This document shows, piece after piece, positions 49,711 to 60,151 of a DNA stretch of 64,000 nt. The DNA is from Emiliania huxleyi CCMP1516. Taxonomy: Eukaryota > Haptophyta > Isochrysidales > Noelaerhabdaceae. Numbering within the stretch: position 1 is the first letter of the stretch; each line of letters starts with the position of its first letter. The notes under the pieces are model-generated. The model saw nothing but the letters and a program-made list of their open reading frames with translations. It did not search any database and was not told where the DNA came from. Where the stretch lies: NCBI RefSeq assembly GCF_000372725.1, contig NW_005200507.1:942737-1006736 (forward strand), read 5' to 3'. The translations under genes were made by a program, and so were the position numbers.

Positions 49711-51187
49711 TCAACTATCACCCACCGGCCGGATAAGCGTGGCCGCCGCCGTCTGCGGCCCCGCCGCCGCGACGCGCAGCGCCTCCCTCCGCTCGAGCTC
49801 CTTGCGCAGCTCGAAGCGCAGCGCCTCGGACACCACCCGCCGCTCGGGCTCTCCGAGGCTGCGCCACCAGCTGGCGAGGAAGGACGCCTTGCGCTGCGCG
49901 TGGCGGGCGCACCGCCGCTCCGCCGCGGGCAGCGCCGCGCCGGCGCACGCGCACGCACGGAGCAGCTCGTCCAGCCCGGCGAGCGCCATCGCCGCCCGCC
50001 CTCCCGCCGGGTCTCCGAGCAGCGTCTCTGCGTCGGCGACGGCACGCGCGCCAAAGGCGGGGGAGGTGGCGACGGCGGGGTCGTCAGCGGAGAGGGCGAG
50101 CCGGAGCAGCGCCTCGCTGGCGGTCGGGTGCACGCCCGGCACGCTGCCCGAGAGAGTGGCGCACAGCGCGAGCAGCGCCGCGCCGGCAGAGAGCGGGTCG
50201 TCCTCTGGCGCGCCGCAGTGCAGCCGGTAGACGTAAGCGTAGCCGACGAGCTGCTCGAGCAGCGAGTAGCGCAGCCCGGCGGGCACGGCGCGGCTCGTCA
50301 GCGAGCGCAGCGGCGGGATCGTCGCCGGCAGCGGCGGAGCCCCCTCGAGGAAGGGTGCGGCGGGCCCCGCCCCTGCCGTGGCCCCTGCCCTCGCCTCCGC
50401 CTCCGCCTTGCTCCCCGCCCCAGCTTCCACCAGCGCCCCCGCCGCGGCCGCGTCCACGGGCGCCTCGGCGGCGGCCTCGTCCGTCACATCCACCACCCTC
50501 GGCGCCGGGGCGGCGACGCACCAACCGCCCGCCACGGACCCGACGACAGCAGCCGGAGGGACACGCTCCCACCATGCCGGGGCCGCCTGCAGCCGCGCCG
50601 CGAGCGAGCCGTCTGCAACGAGCCGGCGGAAGGTGGCGCGGCCCGCCTCGCTCAGCAGGCTCGCCTCGTCGAGCAGCGGCCCTCCGGCGGGGTCGCCCTC
50701 GCCCTCGCCCTCGCCCTGCAGGCTCGCGGCCGAAAGCAGCTGCACCAGCGCCATCCGCGCCGGCTCGTCCAGCTCGCCCTCCTCGTCGCCGCTCGCAACC
50801 GCGTCGAGGCCGTCATCCTCGCTCCCCTCGCCGTCATCCGGTATGCCGCCACCGCCGCCACCGCCAAGAGCCCGCCCATCGCCGTACTCGCCCTCAAAGC
50901 GGCGGAGCGTCTGCAGCATCTCCGAGCGCTGCTCGGGCGTGGCCCGGGTCTCTCGCAGCACGCGGGTGGCCTCCTCCTCGTAGAATCCCTCGGCACAGCC
51001 TATCGCCAACAGAGCGTGAGCGGACAGCGGCAGCATGCTCGCCGGGAGTGCTGCGCGCACCCTCAGAGTGGCTGCGGTAGCAGGCGAGGCAGCAGTACGC
51101 GACAGCGCAGCGCGGGCACTTGTACTTGGCGTACTGGCGCGTGCACACCCCGCAGACGCGACTCGAGGTCTCGAAGAGGCCGGGCAT
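49711..51187 (-). CDS. ZNHIT2: ZNHIT2-like HIT zinc-finger protein
   Basis: Two exons, 51187-51061 and 50999-49711, joined in phase 1 over a 61-nt GT-AG intron. Exon 1 starts MPGLFETSSRV and carries the HIT zinc finger: CGVCTRQYAKYKCPRCAVAY, then CCLACYRSH. The next exon begins CAEGFYEEEATRVLRETRAT, the post-finger FY segment of ZNHIT2, followed by SEMLQTLRRFE. The middle is acidic and Ala/Pro-rich. The C-terminal half (LRYSLLEQLVGYAYVYRLHC, CARHAQRKASFLASWW, VSEALRFELRKELERREAL) is the helical part conserved in the family. ZNHIT2 works with R2TP/HSP90 in assembling RNPs and RNA polymerase complexes. The intron position, right after the finger's last His, is clean. Confidence 0.85.
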
Positions 51188-51336
51188 GTACGTGGGGGCC
51201 TCACACAAAAAGAATTTTACATGGAACGGGACCGGCGCGCACTAAAGAATTCTCGCGCTTTTTCCTTCGGTCTTTTGTTTCTTTTTCCCTGTTTTCTAAT
51301 CTCCACATCCGATCGGCCATCCCAAGAACTACCTTG

Positions 51337-51353
51337 GGGGGGGGGGGGGGGGC
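51337..51353. repeat. G-run
   Basis: A homopolymer of about 17 G lies in the short interval between the ZNHIT2-like and threonine dehydratase genes. Confidence 0.9.
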
Positions 51354-51367
51354 GAGAGGTGTACTGA

Positions 51368-52960
51368 CTACTGTACGTACGTATGAGGCGTCACCCAACG
51401 GCCGCTCAGGTTCGAGGCGCCGTCCTCCGTCCATGTGCCCTCGAGCCTCATGGTGTCGACCGCGGCCGGCAAGGAGTCGGCGAGGCTGCGCATGATGGCG
51501 GCGTTGTGCTCCGGGCCGAGCGTCTCGAGCACCGCCTTGATCGTCACCTGGTCGACGGAGGTGTGCAGCCACGCCCGCTCGTGGAAGATGTCCTTGACGC
51601 TCGCGCCCGCCGCGGCGAGCACGCCGGTCAGCTCCGCGATGCCGCCCGGACGGTCGCTCACCCGCAGCGTGAGGCGCACCAGCCGCCCGTCGGCGGCGAG
51701 GCCGCGCTCGATGACGCGGCCGAGCACGTTGACGTCGATGACGATGTTGCCGCCGCAGAGCGGGACGACCACCTGCTTCCCTTTGAAGTCGGTCGGTCCA
51801 GCGGGCCGCCGGGCAGGAGGGCGGCCAGGCCCGTCGCCCCGCCGCGCTCAACCACCATCTTTTTCCCCTCGACCAGCCGCAGCACCGCGAGCGCGACGTC
51901 CTTCTCCTCCACCCGCACAACCTCGTCGACGATGCGGTTGCGATGTGTCCTGCTTCAAGAGCGTGGCGGTGCTTGGCATGCACTTCTGCGATCCCAATCA
52001 TGGTGATTGAGCGGGTGCCTAACAAGGAGAAACGCTCGAAGCCCGACACGGCCGTGCTACGCGTTCGGCTTCAGAGCCACGGCGAAGGCGTGCGGACCGA
52101 CCTGCGGCACCGCGAGGCCGTCGGCGAGCGTCGGCAGCACCTCCGCCGTCACCGGGTGTCCCGCCCGCAGCGCCGCGGTGTACGAGGCGCAGCGCCGCGG
52201 CTCGACGCCAACCACCTGCGGGCGCCGGTCGTCGGGGTCGGGGTCGGGGCGGAGGCTCGGGTCGAGGGTTCGGAGGCCAGACACCCGCCAACCTGCACCG
52301 CCGGGTTGAGCGTCTTGGCGGCGAGGGCGATGCCGGCGATGAGGCCGCCGCCCCCGATGGGCACGACGAGCACCTCGCAGTCGGGGACCTGCTCCAGCAT
52401 CTCGATGCCGAGCGTGCCAGTGCCCGCGATGACCTCGACGTCGTCGTAGCCGTTGATGTAGGTCAGTCCCTGCAGCGCGGGGTCCTGCAGCGCATAGTCC
52501 TTGGCCTCGCCGATGTGGTCTCCGTGAATGATGATGTTCGCGCCGAAGAGCCTGCAGTTCTGGACCTTGGTCATCGGCGCGACGGTTGGCATCACCACTG
52601 TCACCGGCACGCCCAGCTGCGAGCCGTGCCACGCGAGGGCTAGCGCGTGGTTGCCGGCAGAGGCGGCAATCACGCCGCGCCGCCGCTGCTCCTCGCTGAG
52701 CGACATGATGGCGTGCGTGCGCCGCGCTCCTTGAAGGAACCCGTCACACTCCTTCTTCAGGTGGATGCTACAACCCGTCATGTTGGACAGGTGGTACGAC
52801 GGCCTGCACTCGGTTCGGACGATGCCCGACTGATGCGGTGGTGCGCCCGAACGACGTCCTCGAACCGGACACAGTCGTCGGCTGGAAGGTCATGAGCCGC
52901 TGCGGAGGAGAAGGCGCGCAGGCGGCGAGACGAGCGCAGGCAAGGACGGAGCCGACGCAT
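51368..52960 (-). CDS. Threonine dehydratase (PLP fold II plus ACT domain), reading frame disturbed
   Basis: From Met at 52960, FEDVVRAHHRI leads into SYHLSNMTGCSIHLKKE, the PLP-lysine motif TGSFKERGAR, HAIMSLSEEQRRRGVIAASA and GNHALALAWHG, VTVVMPTVAPMTKVQNCRLFG, and the phosphate-binding VVPIGGGGLIAGIA. A GT-AG intron (52214-52291 region) precedes VVGVEPRRCASYTAALRAGH. A second GT-AG intron, ending near 51951, precedes RNRIVDEVVRVEEKD. KKMVVERGGATGLAALL follows, then VVVPLCGGNIVIDVNVLGR and the ACT domain (LTLRVSDRPGGIAELTGVLA). It should convert threonine or serine to 2-oxobutyrate or pyruvate. Frames shift by one base at about 52835, on both sides of TGSFKERGAR (about 52750 and 52715), and before CGGN (about 51790). 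This may be draft-sequence error or a decaying gene. Confidence 0.75.
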
Positions 52961-53079
52961 TGTCGAGACGCATTGTAGGAATTGGAGAAGGCTTCCGCGC
53001 GCGGCGACGGCGGGCCGCCGCGGCGCTCCCGCTCCTCGTCGCCTGACGCGCCGCCTGCGAAGCGGGCCTCTTCTGCCGG

Positions 53080-53545
53080 CTCCTCTGTCTCCGGCTTACG
53101 ACTCCGAGACACCGGACGAGATCACGAATGAGGCGCTCCTCCGGGCTTGCCGCGCATACGGCCTAGGCGAGCGCTTCCTCGCTGCGGCGCAAGAGGAGGG
53201 CACCTTTGGCGAGTGGTGGCTCGACGAGCTGCCGATCGAGGTGGCTGCGGCGATCGCCCGGCTGATCAAGCACTACTCCGCGCTCCGGCGCGTGGGTCGA
53301 GAACTCGCCCGGCAGCCCTAGCCGGGCCCCGCGCGCTGGCCGCGACCGCGACCACGGCCCTCACTCGAGCCCGGAACCGTCCGACTGTAGCGCCTAGCAC
53401 ACCTCTGTCAAGAGTCCCCAGAAACCCGAGGAATCACACAGTCCTGTGTGATGCACGCCCTGCGAGCGGGGCGGGGGGCGCACTGTGCCTCTGTGTTCGT
53501 GCGTCGCCCATCTCTCCTGGAGATGACTGAGCTCTATTTATTTAC
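53080..53545 (+). pseudogene. Dispersed repeat carrying a small conserved ORF, copy 2
   Basis: AYDSETPDEITNEALLRACR, AYGLGERFLAAAQEEGTFGE, WLDELPIEVAAAIARLIKHY read on the plus strand and match the minus-strand copy at 13573-14110. Downstream it keeps the shared 3' region (GCACACCTCTGTCAAGAGTC, GATGCACGCCCTGCGAGCGG, TCTCCTGGAGATGACTGAGC) ending in TATTTATTTA. This copy has the LINE-free site that shows the 41-bp insertion in copy 1 is derived. The protein is unrecognised. Confidence 0.55.
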
Positions 53546-53549
53546 AGTT

Positions 53550-53700
53550 TTAAGGAGAAGAGGCGGACGCCAAAGGGTGTGGGCGACGGCTAGCGCATCA
53601 CACTCCTCTCCTTAAAATCCCTGTGTGGTGGCGGCGTGCCGTCCTCCCATCCCTCCCTTGCGCCTTGGGTTGTCTGTTTTCTTTCACTTTCTTTACCAAT
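53550..53700 (+). mobile_element. LINE subfamily 2 3' end with tail
   Basis: GTGGGCGACGGCTAGCGCAT, then CACACTCCTCTCCTTAAAAT, CCCTGTGTGGTGGCGGCGTG and GGTTGTCTGTTTTCTTTCAC, then TTTC. It is inserted right behind the repeat at 53080-53545. Confidence 0.75.
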
Positions 53701-55011
53701 CAATAAAGCGGTGCAAAAGTCCCAAGGAAATCTAACAACTTCATCATTTGGGTTTGGCATTTGCTCTGGGGGGAGGCGGGGCTCCTAGGGGGTACCCATG
53801 CGGGGGGGAGATGGGGTCCCATGGCCCGCCGCAGGCGGCATTTTTTTTTCTACTTGTTCATGAGAATTTCGCGTATTGCGACCATGCTATCACGCCTTGC
53901 GACAGCCTGTCGGCGCTGCTGACCGTGCCCTGCTGCACAATTGATCACCTGCATAGCTCGCGGCCTTAGTATCAGGCATTCAGTGATGACCTGATCCTAC
54001 GGCCAGGAAGGTGTCCTTCCAGCGCGTGCACGCTTCTGACGCAATGCGCGTCGCCTCGGATTGGCTGCTGGCACTCTCGAGGCTATGCCTACACAGCCTC
54101 GCGCGCATGGGCAGTCAAGAGAGACCATGCACCTTCTCACGACAGCGCCGGTGCCTCTCTCTTGGACCGGCAAACGTGGTGGTCTCGTGTCACCAATGTG
54201 GGAGGACCAGTGCGGCATCGCGCCATCGACAGCTCTGAACTGCGCCTCACCACTGACCGGGAAGGCCGCCAAGTGGGTCAGCACCGATCGCACATTGTGG
54301 CAGCAGTCAGCGCGCATGTCTGATAGCTAGAGCAGCAGCGTCAGGGTCGCAGGGTCGGATCGTGTCAAGCCTCTCGCCCGGCCGGCCGCGTGCAGACGTC
54401 GGCCTGTCTGCTGCCTGGCTGGAGTGATCTGTTGGCGGTCAGTACGACCGATCAGGTTGGACGGTTTTCTGATGATTGGAGGGTCTATCTGTATGTACTC
54501 CTCGAGATATCTCCAAATCTGCCCTCTAATCAACCGTATCATTCGGGAAGTCGGTGCTAGCTGAGACTAGTGGAGCCGGGGCCCCGTTTCGCGTTTGCAA
54601 ATTTTCAAATTTTGCAACATACTCCTTACTCCGCACCCTGCGGCGCGCGGCGCACGGTGCCTCCGGGGGCCCCCGCCTCCCCTGGCCAGAGCGCAGAGGG
54701 CAGGGGCCTGTTTTGTGTTGATGTCAACGAGAATCGAGATTAAATTCACAAGACAAAACACGCAAGTTCATGACGTTCATGCAGTACGAGTCTATCATGC
54801 AATATATATTAGAGTTGTGTCTGAGTTGTGTTGGTTGAAGACTGCGCGCGAAACCAAGGCGCAAGGGCTGCGCCCTGCGCGGCGCCGACGCGGGCAGGCT
54901 CTCTCTGCCCGCTCGGCGCTCGTCTCGGCCGAGTCGCGACAGGGGTGCTGTGGCTGGCGGTGGCGCTGCCGGCGCGCCTTGACGCTCCCGGAGCCCCGAA
55001 TTCGACGCCCC
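53701..55011. other. Intergenic, no gene recognised
   Basis: There are T- and G-runs (53775-53855). A stretch at 54000-54330 reads open in several frames without a recognisable protein. 54600-54720 contains GCGGCGCGCGGCGCACGG. AT-richer sequence at 54720-54830 shows no RNA gene or transposon ends. Confidence 0.4.
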
Positions 55012-56060
55012 TCACGCCCTCCCCTCCTCACGAGGAGACAGCGCCGCCACGGCTCCCGCTCCTGCGGCCGGCACCGCGGGCACCGCGGGCGGCGGAGGCG
55101 GCACGGCCGTCGCGTCGCGCCGTGAGGTTGCGGGGCGCAGCAGCCGGGTGGTGACCTCGACGCCGAGGAAGAGGCACGCGTTCGCGGGGAAGGCGCGCAC
55201 CACCGCCGCCGTCCAGCCGCGGAAGAGGCCCTGCACGCCCTCCGTCGCGACGATCCTCCGCACGAGGGGGAGGGCGCGGCTCTCCGCGCCCGACTGCACA
55301 CGCGTCTTGACAACGTCGAAGGGCAGCACGAGCGACCAGCCGATGCAGCCTCCGAGCCCGCCGGAGAGGAAGACCCACCCCGTCGCCAGCTCCTCCTTGC
55401 GCTGCACTCCCGTCAGCCGCATGAAGAGCGTGCAGAGCGACTCGTACGAGCCTGGAGAGGCGGCGGCCTGGGGTGGGCGGGAGCGGGCGCGGCGGGCGGG
55501 CGAAACGATGCGGCGGGGCGGGGCGCGGCGCCGTAGAAGAGCGTGTTGTACGGCACGTCGCGACACACGAGCGAGCCGATGCCGCGGTAGAGGCCGGAGA
55601 GGCCCTCGCTGCCGACCAGGCTGCGGAGCTCGCGCAGCAGGGCGGCGGGACCCGCGTCGACGAGGTCGTGGTTGAGCTGCAGGCGCACTTTGAGCACCTC
55701 GAACGGGCAGATCGCCACCGAGGTGAAGACGCCCGTGACAGCGCCGAGCCCGAGCTCAGTGCCGACCGACGGCCGCTGGCCGCCGTCGTCGACGCCGAGC
55801 GCGCGGCGGAGAGAGCGCTGGACGGTGATGCCGACCGAGTTCTCCGCAAGCGCAGAGGAGAGCGCCGGCACCATCCCGCGGTACAGGGCGAGCGCCCCCT
55901 CGGTCCTTGCCGTGGTGAGGAGGCAGTCGGCGAGGCCGCTGTAGGCGTGGCCCGCGCCGCCCGCCTGGAGCCGCGCCTTGGCGACGTCGAACGGCAGGCC
56001 GCCGAGCGTGCAGGCTGTGGCACCGACACAGCCGGCAGCGGTGTCCACCAGATCCGCCAT
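55012..56060 (-). CDS. Mitochondrial carrier family protein (SLC25), substrate unresolved
   Basis: Two exons, 56060-55532 and 55451-55012, give 322 aa. The 80-nt intron is GC-AG in phase 1, and the join LFYG-SYESL fits the carrier fold. The protein starts MADLVDTAAGCVGATACTLG. The three carrier signatures are LPFDVAKARLQA, CPFEVLKVRLQL and LPFDVVKTRVQS, with GLYRGIGSLVCRDVPYNTLF and GLFRGWTAAVVRAFPANACL after helices 3 and 5. The ENSVGITV segment and the PFDVVK third repeat resemble the carnitine/ornithine/basic-amino-acid subgroup, but contact residues were not assigned. The Pro/Ala-rich C-terminal extension is unusual for carriers. Confidence 0.8.
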
Positions 56061-56104
56061 CCGAGGAGTATCGAAGGCGTTGGCAGCACAGGGGCGTGCG
56101 CTTT

Positions 56105-56150
56105 CTTTCTTCAAGTGCGAGGGAGTTTTGTCGTAAAATTCTTGAAGTCT
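56105..56150 (+). repeat. Dispersed GTGCGAGGGAG..GTAAAATTCTT motif, partial copy
   Basis: AAGTGCGAGGGAGTTTTGTC, then GTAAAATTCTTGAAG, is related to 14320-14345 and 26590-26620. It lies about 60 bp upstream of the carrier start, on the opposite strand. Confidence 0.45.
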
Positions 56151-56324
56151 CAGCGGCCAAAAGAAGTTGTCGGCTATCGGGCGCCTCTCGTGCATGTGGC
56201 TCTTACGTTTTTCGTTTTACCGTCGTTTTCTTCCCCTGCTTGCTCACACACGCGCACAACTCTGGTTGACGGTTGAGACCCTCCCTCAACCCTTTAGTTG
56301 GGGGTTGAGGCCTCCAGGGCCTAT

Positions 56325-57790
56325 TCACAGCCTTGTTATTGAGAAGAAATTACGGCCTATGGCGCTGAGAGAGAGAGAGAGATTTTTAGAAGCCAACAAG
56401 AAATGTGGCACACAGAGTGATTTGGGCTCGGCAGCTTGTCGACTACCAGCCGGAGCCGGAGTCGGAACCGTAGCCGAGATGGTCGTCGGAACCGTCGGAA
56501 CCGTAGCCGAGATGGTCTTCGAGGGTGTCGAATATGTCATTCGCCTCGCTAGTGGAGCCGGAGCCGGGTGCATCGTGACGGCTGACAACGGGATTTCCGC
56601 CACTGGTTCGTCCTCCTCGGAGTCGTCTTCCCCGGCTTCCTTCCGCTCGGCTCTTCGCTCGGTACGTTCGGTGTGGCTCATCCTCCATGCCGTGAACAGG
56701 CGCTTTATCCACCCTATATTCTTCTCTCGTTCCTCTGCCCGTGCCTTGGTCTTGTCGTTGTTTCGCACCCATGTCTGTATGGCAATCGAGGCTGCCTTCC
56801 CCACTACCTGTAGTTCACTCGTCACCTCCCCCGCGAGCTCCCCTCTCTTTCTTTCGGGTATGGGGTCCGTGAGTCAGCGCAGCTGCCGCTCAGTATGTGC
56901 GCCAACGACGCCTGTGGTGGCTCACTGTCTTCTTGTTTCCAGTCGTCCCAGTCTCTCAGTTCTCCGAGTCTCCTCCTTGCCTCGCGCGCCTCTTTTGTGG
57001 CCTAATCCCTAGCCGCCTTGCACGCTCTGCATCCCCAGAACGCGCTTCTCGTGGCGGGGCCCCTCATTCCCCGCTTCTTTTCCCCCTCTAGAATACGCCT
57101 GTGGTGCGCCCCATGTGGCACCCCGACCTGTTGTCTCACCCTGGCCCCCAAGATCGTTTTGGTCGTCACATTGTGATCCCCGACGTCGTCAAATGTCGCC
57201 CGCCTGTCCTCCCCCCCGTTCTCGTCTGGTAATCTCATTTTATTATCCCATCGATGTTTGAGGCTGGCTACCGCCACTTCGCTCCACAACCGTCCCGCCA
57301 CCCCTGCCGTGTGCGACCCCGGCCTCACCTTCTTTCGATATTGCTCGCACACCCACTCGTGCGCGCTCTTACACATGTGTCCGTACGTCCGTCGGTCCAC
57401 TATCTCCCTCTTCTCTGTGTTCCCTGCCGCCTCCCTTCGCACCGTGTACATGCATGGTCGCGTCCGCACCGCGTCCCGCACCACTTTCGAGGCGTCCTCC
57501 GTGTCGTTATTTCCGAGGTGTGCTGTCGCCACCGCGTCGGCGTATGCGTTGCAGGCTATTCCCACGTGTGCTGGCACCCACATGAAGACCACCGCCTCTA
57601 GCTTCGATCTGTAGTAAGCAATCGCCTCTAGGAGCCCACCTCTCTCCCAGTCCCTCAGGCCTTCTGGCATCCCTTTGCGGTGCGCATTCTCAATCTGCTG
57701 CAGCGCGGGTTTGCAGTCGCATAGCACTAGGCACCGCCGCGATTGCGCATCGCTCGCGCTCGCCATTTTGCGTAAGTACCACCGCTCTGA
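56325..57790 (-). mobile_element. 5'-truncated LINE (subfamily 2) with RNase H domain
   Basis: On the minus strand, 57766-57002 encodes SRRCLVLCDCKPALQQIENA (catalytic Asp) and VVFMWVPAHVGIACNAYADA (His, Asn, Asp), then RTRPCMYTVRREAAG, DRRTYGHMCKSAHEW and a VRQQVGVPHGAHHRRIL segment. 56825-56325 continues with VGKAASIAIQTWVRNNDKTK, NIGWIKRLFTAWRMSHTERT and the charged tail shared with 1645-2157. The RNase H is about 60% similar by eye to that at 17007-17640. Reverse transcriptase is missing. The 3' end differs from other copies, reading into a segment shared with 510-735. Confidence 0.75.
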
Positions 57791-57963
57791 GTAGATTGGT
57801 GCGCGGCGTTTTTTTTGAGAGCGCCTTCGTTGTTAAAAGTGCCGCAATCGTTTTTTTTGCCTAATCAAGGTCGGCGGAAAACTGCGCTCGGCATCGTTGC
57901 TCGGCATCGAGCAGCATCTCCCGCCAGACCGGTCTCGACGGCGGCACGCTCTCTCTGACCTCA

Positions 57964-58806
57964 ATGCGCTCTCTACTCCTGCATCCGCTCACTCGGCTGC
58001 GGGCGCCCACCGCCTCAGCATCACGCGGCGGCGGCGTCCGCAGCGACCTCGGAGTCCTGCTCTCGCCAGAGACGACTCTCGAGCCGCTCAACGCAGCGAC
58101 CGCGCCGTGGCTACGCGCTGTGGTGTGGACCGACTTCCGGCTCGCGGTCAGCCTCTTTGTCGTGGCGCCACTCGCGATACTGGGCTGGTCCGCCTACGCA
58201 TGCCGACCGTCCGCGCTCGGTGGCTGCGGGGGCAGGTCGCAGGCGGCTGAGGCGACTCTGCGAATCATGACCAGCTACTGGCAGGCGTCGTCACTGCTGC
58301 TCGTTACGGTGGCCTTCAACATCCAGCAGAGCCAGCTGGGTGTCCCGACGGGGCTGGTCGCCCAGGCAATGATACTCGTGAGCCTATGCTGGTGGTCTGA
58401 TCTCGACGAGGAGGTGAGGTCGGCCGAGCCCTCCGCGTTGCGCGCCGCCTTCTTGGGATGGCGGGCGCTGGCGTGCGTGGCTGCTGCGGGCGGCGTGCTC
58501 GTGCAGGCGCCATTCCAGCCGTGCCTCGCCCTTCCTGCTCTCGCGTCCGACGCGAGCTGCGCTGCTTGGCTCGAGCCGCCGCTCTTCGCCGCCAGCCTCG
58601 TGGGCCTCACGCCCTCGCCGGAGCTCGGCAGGCTCGCCGACGGCTTTTGTGCGCTCTACTTTGCCGTCCTGGCCTACTACGGCGCGGTGATCCTGCCACG
58701 GGTCGGCCGACGCGGGCGAGCGCCGCGGCCGCGCCTCATGAACGTGGGATCACCCATCGGGGCGTGGCGCATGCTGGGCTTCATAAGCGAGCAAGATGTG
58801 GAGTGA
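57964..58806 (+). CDS. DUF3177-like plastid membrane protein
   Basis: A single exon of 280 aa, starting MRSLLLHPLTRLRAPTASAS, a basic leader that may target the plastid. The motif order fits the cyanobacterial/plastid DUF3177 family: WLRAVVWTDFRLAVSLFVVA, then YWQASSLLLVTVAFNI, MILVSLCWWSDLDEEV, FLGWRALACVAAAGGVL, PFQPCLALPALAS with AAWLEPPLF, and FCALYFAVLAYYGAVILPRV. Four to five hydrophobic segments are visible. The function is unknown in the family; presence in cyanobacteria and plastids suggests a thylakoid or envelope role. The end, SPIGAWRMLGFISEQDVE, is unlike the usual short tail. Confidence 0.65.
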   Translation: MRSLLLHPLTRLRAPTASASRGGGVRSDLGVLLSPETTLEPLNAATAPWLRAVVWTDFRLAVSLFVVAPLAILGWSAYACRPSALGGCGGRSQAAEATLRIMTSYWQASSLLLVTVAFNIQQSQLGVPTGLVAQAMILVSLCWWSDLDEEVRSAEPSALRAAFLGWRALACVAAAGGVLVQAPFQPCLALPALASDASCAAWLEPPLFAASLVGLTPSPELGRLADGFCALYFAVLAYYGAVILPRVGRRGRAPRPRLMNVGSPIGAWRMLGFISEQDVE

Positions 58807-58977
58807 ACACGTGGGTATGCCATCCAGAAACAGAGATAGAACTGGGCTCGTACGTACGCGGTACGGTAGACGAGCGCGCACTTTACTCTCTCTGTAGCAA
58901 AAGGTTGCTTCTATGTTGCCCCGATGGCGATGCCGATCGTGCTGCGGTCGTCCTGCTGTTCTGCTGAACAAGCTCTC

Positions 58978-59803
58978 CTTGAGCACTTGAGCACTGCCAC
59001 TGGATAGCTGTGTCGATTCCGCATGGTACAGGACCCCTCGATCGTCTCGCCCTCCCTCGCTGGTGTGTTCATTGGGGGGGTCATAACAAACACGGCTCTA
59101 CTTCTAGCTCTCCTCATTCGCTCTTGAGGTCTTTATTTGGCTTCGATCTAGAGCTGTCAAACGTTAAGAGCTGAACAGTGTTGCTAGTGTTAACAGTAAC
59201 AACAGAACAACAGTTGGGCTCCCCAACAACAGTAGCTAACGTTAGGCCAGCTGAACAACAATAAGGAAGGCCTGGCAGTGACCCACGACGATCTCCAGCG
59301 TCCAGTGCGGGTAATACCCGAAAATACCTGGAAAAACCCAGGTATTTTCGGGTTTTACCCGGGCTTTTTGCCATTTTCTGCTTGCTGGCCGCTGAACAAC
59401 AGTAACAACAGTAACAAACAGTAACAGCTTGGGCTGGGGAGAACACTTGAACAACGTTGAGGATTTTCAGCCAACAATAGTGCAACTGTTAGGCCCAAAG
59501 TTAACGTTTGACAGCTCTACTTCGATCGCGGATCGGTCCTCCGTCATCGGTCACCGCCACATCCGGCCCATGTTCGCCGCCGACGTCTATCCCAGAGTGA
59601 GAGAGGTGATGGAGAGGGTGGACGAAATTTTTCGGCGGCGTGCACCTCGTCCTCGATCCTCGATCCTGTACGTGTTTGTTATGACCCCCCCCCCCCCCCC
59701 CCCCAAATGAACACACCAGTGAGGGAGGGCGAGACGATCGAGGGGTCCCGTGCACATGTACATGGAGCACCATGCGGAATCGATCGAGACCCTACCTGCT
59801 ACC

Positions 59804-59853
<50 letters not shown>

Positions 59854-59885
59854 TGAGTGTGTGCTCACTCGATCGAGTGCTCAAG
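58978..59885. mobile_element. Foldback/MITE-like element with long, interrupted TIRs
   Basis: The left arm starts CTTGAGCACTTGAGCACT and includes GATTCCGCATGGTACAGGAC, CTCGATCGTCTCGCCCTCCC and GTGTGTTCATTGGGGGG. The right arm is its complement at 59674-59885, interrupted by a GT array at 59807-59852. A second, inner pair of arms is at about 59145-59172 and 59500-59525 (GAGCTGTCAAACGTTAA). A near-perfect hairpin, CCCGAAAATACCTGG with its complement, is centred at 59336. No exact target duplication was found. Part of its left arm recurs inside the element at 8915-10010. Confidence 0.6.
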
Positions 59886-60151
59886 CAAAGGTGGATGGTA
59901 AGAGTTGCCGACGAGGTCGTAGAAACAGTTTTTAGAAGAAGGGGTGGACGGTAAGAGTTGCGCTCGTAATAGCAATTTCACCGGCGTAAAACTTGCAGAT
60001 GTGGGAATTGCGGAATCACGTGCGGAATAACTCCAACAAGGTGTGCTCGCCGGGGACACGGAGTCGGTAGAAGTAGCCGAGGGGCCCGTAGGAGAGCGAC
60101 TGAACGAACTTCAAAGCAGCACGGCAGCAACAACCGACGAGTTCGGAGCAG

